Origin: Chryseobacterium sp. UBA6632
GTDB lineage: Bacteria > Bacteroidota > Bacteroidia > Flavobacteriales > Weeksellaceae
DNA length: 5,421 nt
Assembly: GCA_002455915.1 (NCBI GenBank)
Contig: DKLU01000066.1
Coordinates: forward strand, 1-5,421
Direction: 5' to 3'
Shown here: in pieces, positions 5,393 through 5,421 of the stretch
How positions within the stretch are numbered: position 1 is the first letter of the stretch
How the letters are laid out: each line of letters begins with the position of its first letter
Translations under genes and position numbers: made by a program
The notes under the pieces: model-generated
Database searches by the model: none
Told to the model about the DNA's origin: nothing
Seen by the model: the letters and a program-made list of their open reading frames with translations, nothing else

Positions 5393-5421
5393 AACTCCAA
5401 GAAAATATAATTCTTGGAGTT
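5393..5421 (+). terminator. Terminator hairpin at the right edge (tail cut by window)
   Basis: AACTCCAAGAA (5393-5403) and TTCTTGGAGTT (5411-5421) form a perfect 11-bp stem around a 7-base loop, 32 bases after the barstar-like gene. The left arm is preceded by a run of A, so it could work in both directions. The T-tract expected on the right lies outside the window. Confidence 0.75.

Noticed and set aside
1..5421. CRISPR array, tRNA or rRNA genes
   Set aside because: No regularly spaced repeats, no cloverleaf-like or rRNA-like sequence was seen on either strand.

Overview
The window is AT-rich, uses standard bacterial codons, and reads left to right on the + strand throughout. The Rhs/YD-repeat style (tail motif of the GLYYYGARYYNPRLSIWYGVDPLA type), the lack of clear Shine-Dalgarno sequences and the 'AAAAGGCTGTTT' type terminator all suggest a Bacteroidota genome, probably in the Flavobacteriia (Chryseobacterium/Elizabethkingia-like). 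That placement is by eye, not by search. The window is the 3' part of a polymorphic-toxin (Rhs) locus: the end of an expressed Rhs effector, its immunity gene, a second displaced toxin tip, and a series of immunity-type genes.

Layout. Bases 1-2292 are the 3' part of a large rhs gene whose start lies outside the window. It holds YD repeats, the conserved Rhs core ending at DPNG near base 1656, and then a variable C-terminal toxin of about 209 residues (CT1). Ten bases downstream is a small membrane-anchored protein (2303-2701), the likely cognate immunity protein. A hairpin terminator (2745-2780) closes this unit.

After the terminator, bases 2824-2958 repeat the last 135 bases of the rhs core (124/135 identical). 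They continue in frame into a different toxin tip (CT2, to 3546). This copy has no upstream rhs gene, carries an in-frame TAA at 2860, and has no ATG or GTG in the open frame after it. It is a silent, displaced ('orphan') toxin cassette. Its probable immunity gene starts 3 bases after the CT2 stop (3550-4056). Two further small genes follow without a recognisable toxin: an unrecognised 114-residue protein (4189-4533) and, beyond another terminator, a 237-residue protein whose C-terminal ~95 residues look like barstar (4647-5360). A perfect 11-bp stem at the right edge is the likely terminator of the last gene.

How it works together (inference from known Rhs/CDI biology). The rhs gene delivers CT1 and Imm1 protects the cell. 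The downstream cassettes are a reserve. Recombination between the two 135-bp repeats, which are 1,293 bases (431 codons) apart, would delete CT1 and Imm1 and join the Rhs core in frame to CT2, next to Imm2. The remaining immunity-like genes would protect against toxins of related competitors or of previous versions of this locus.
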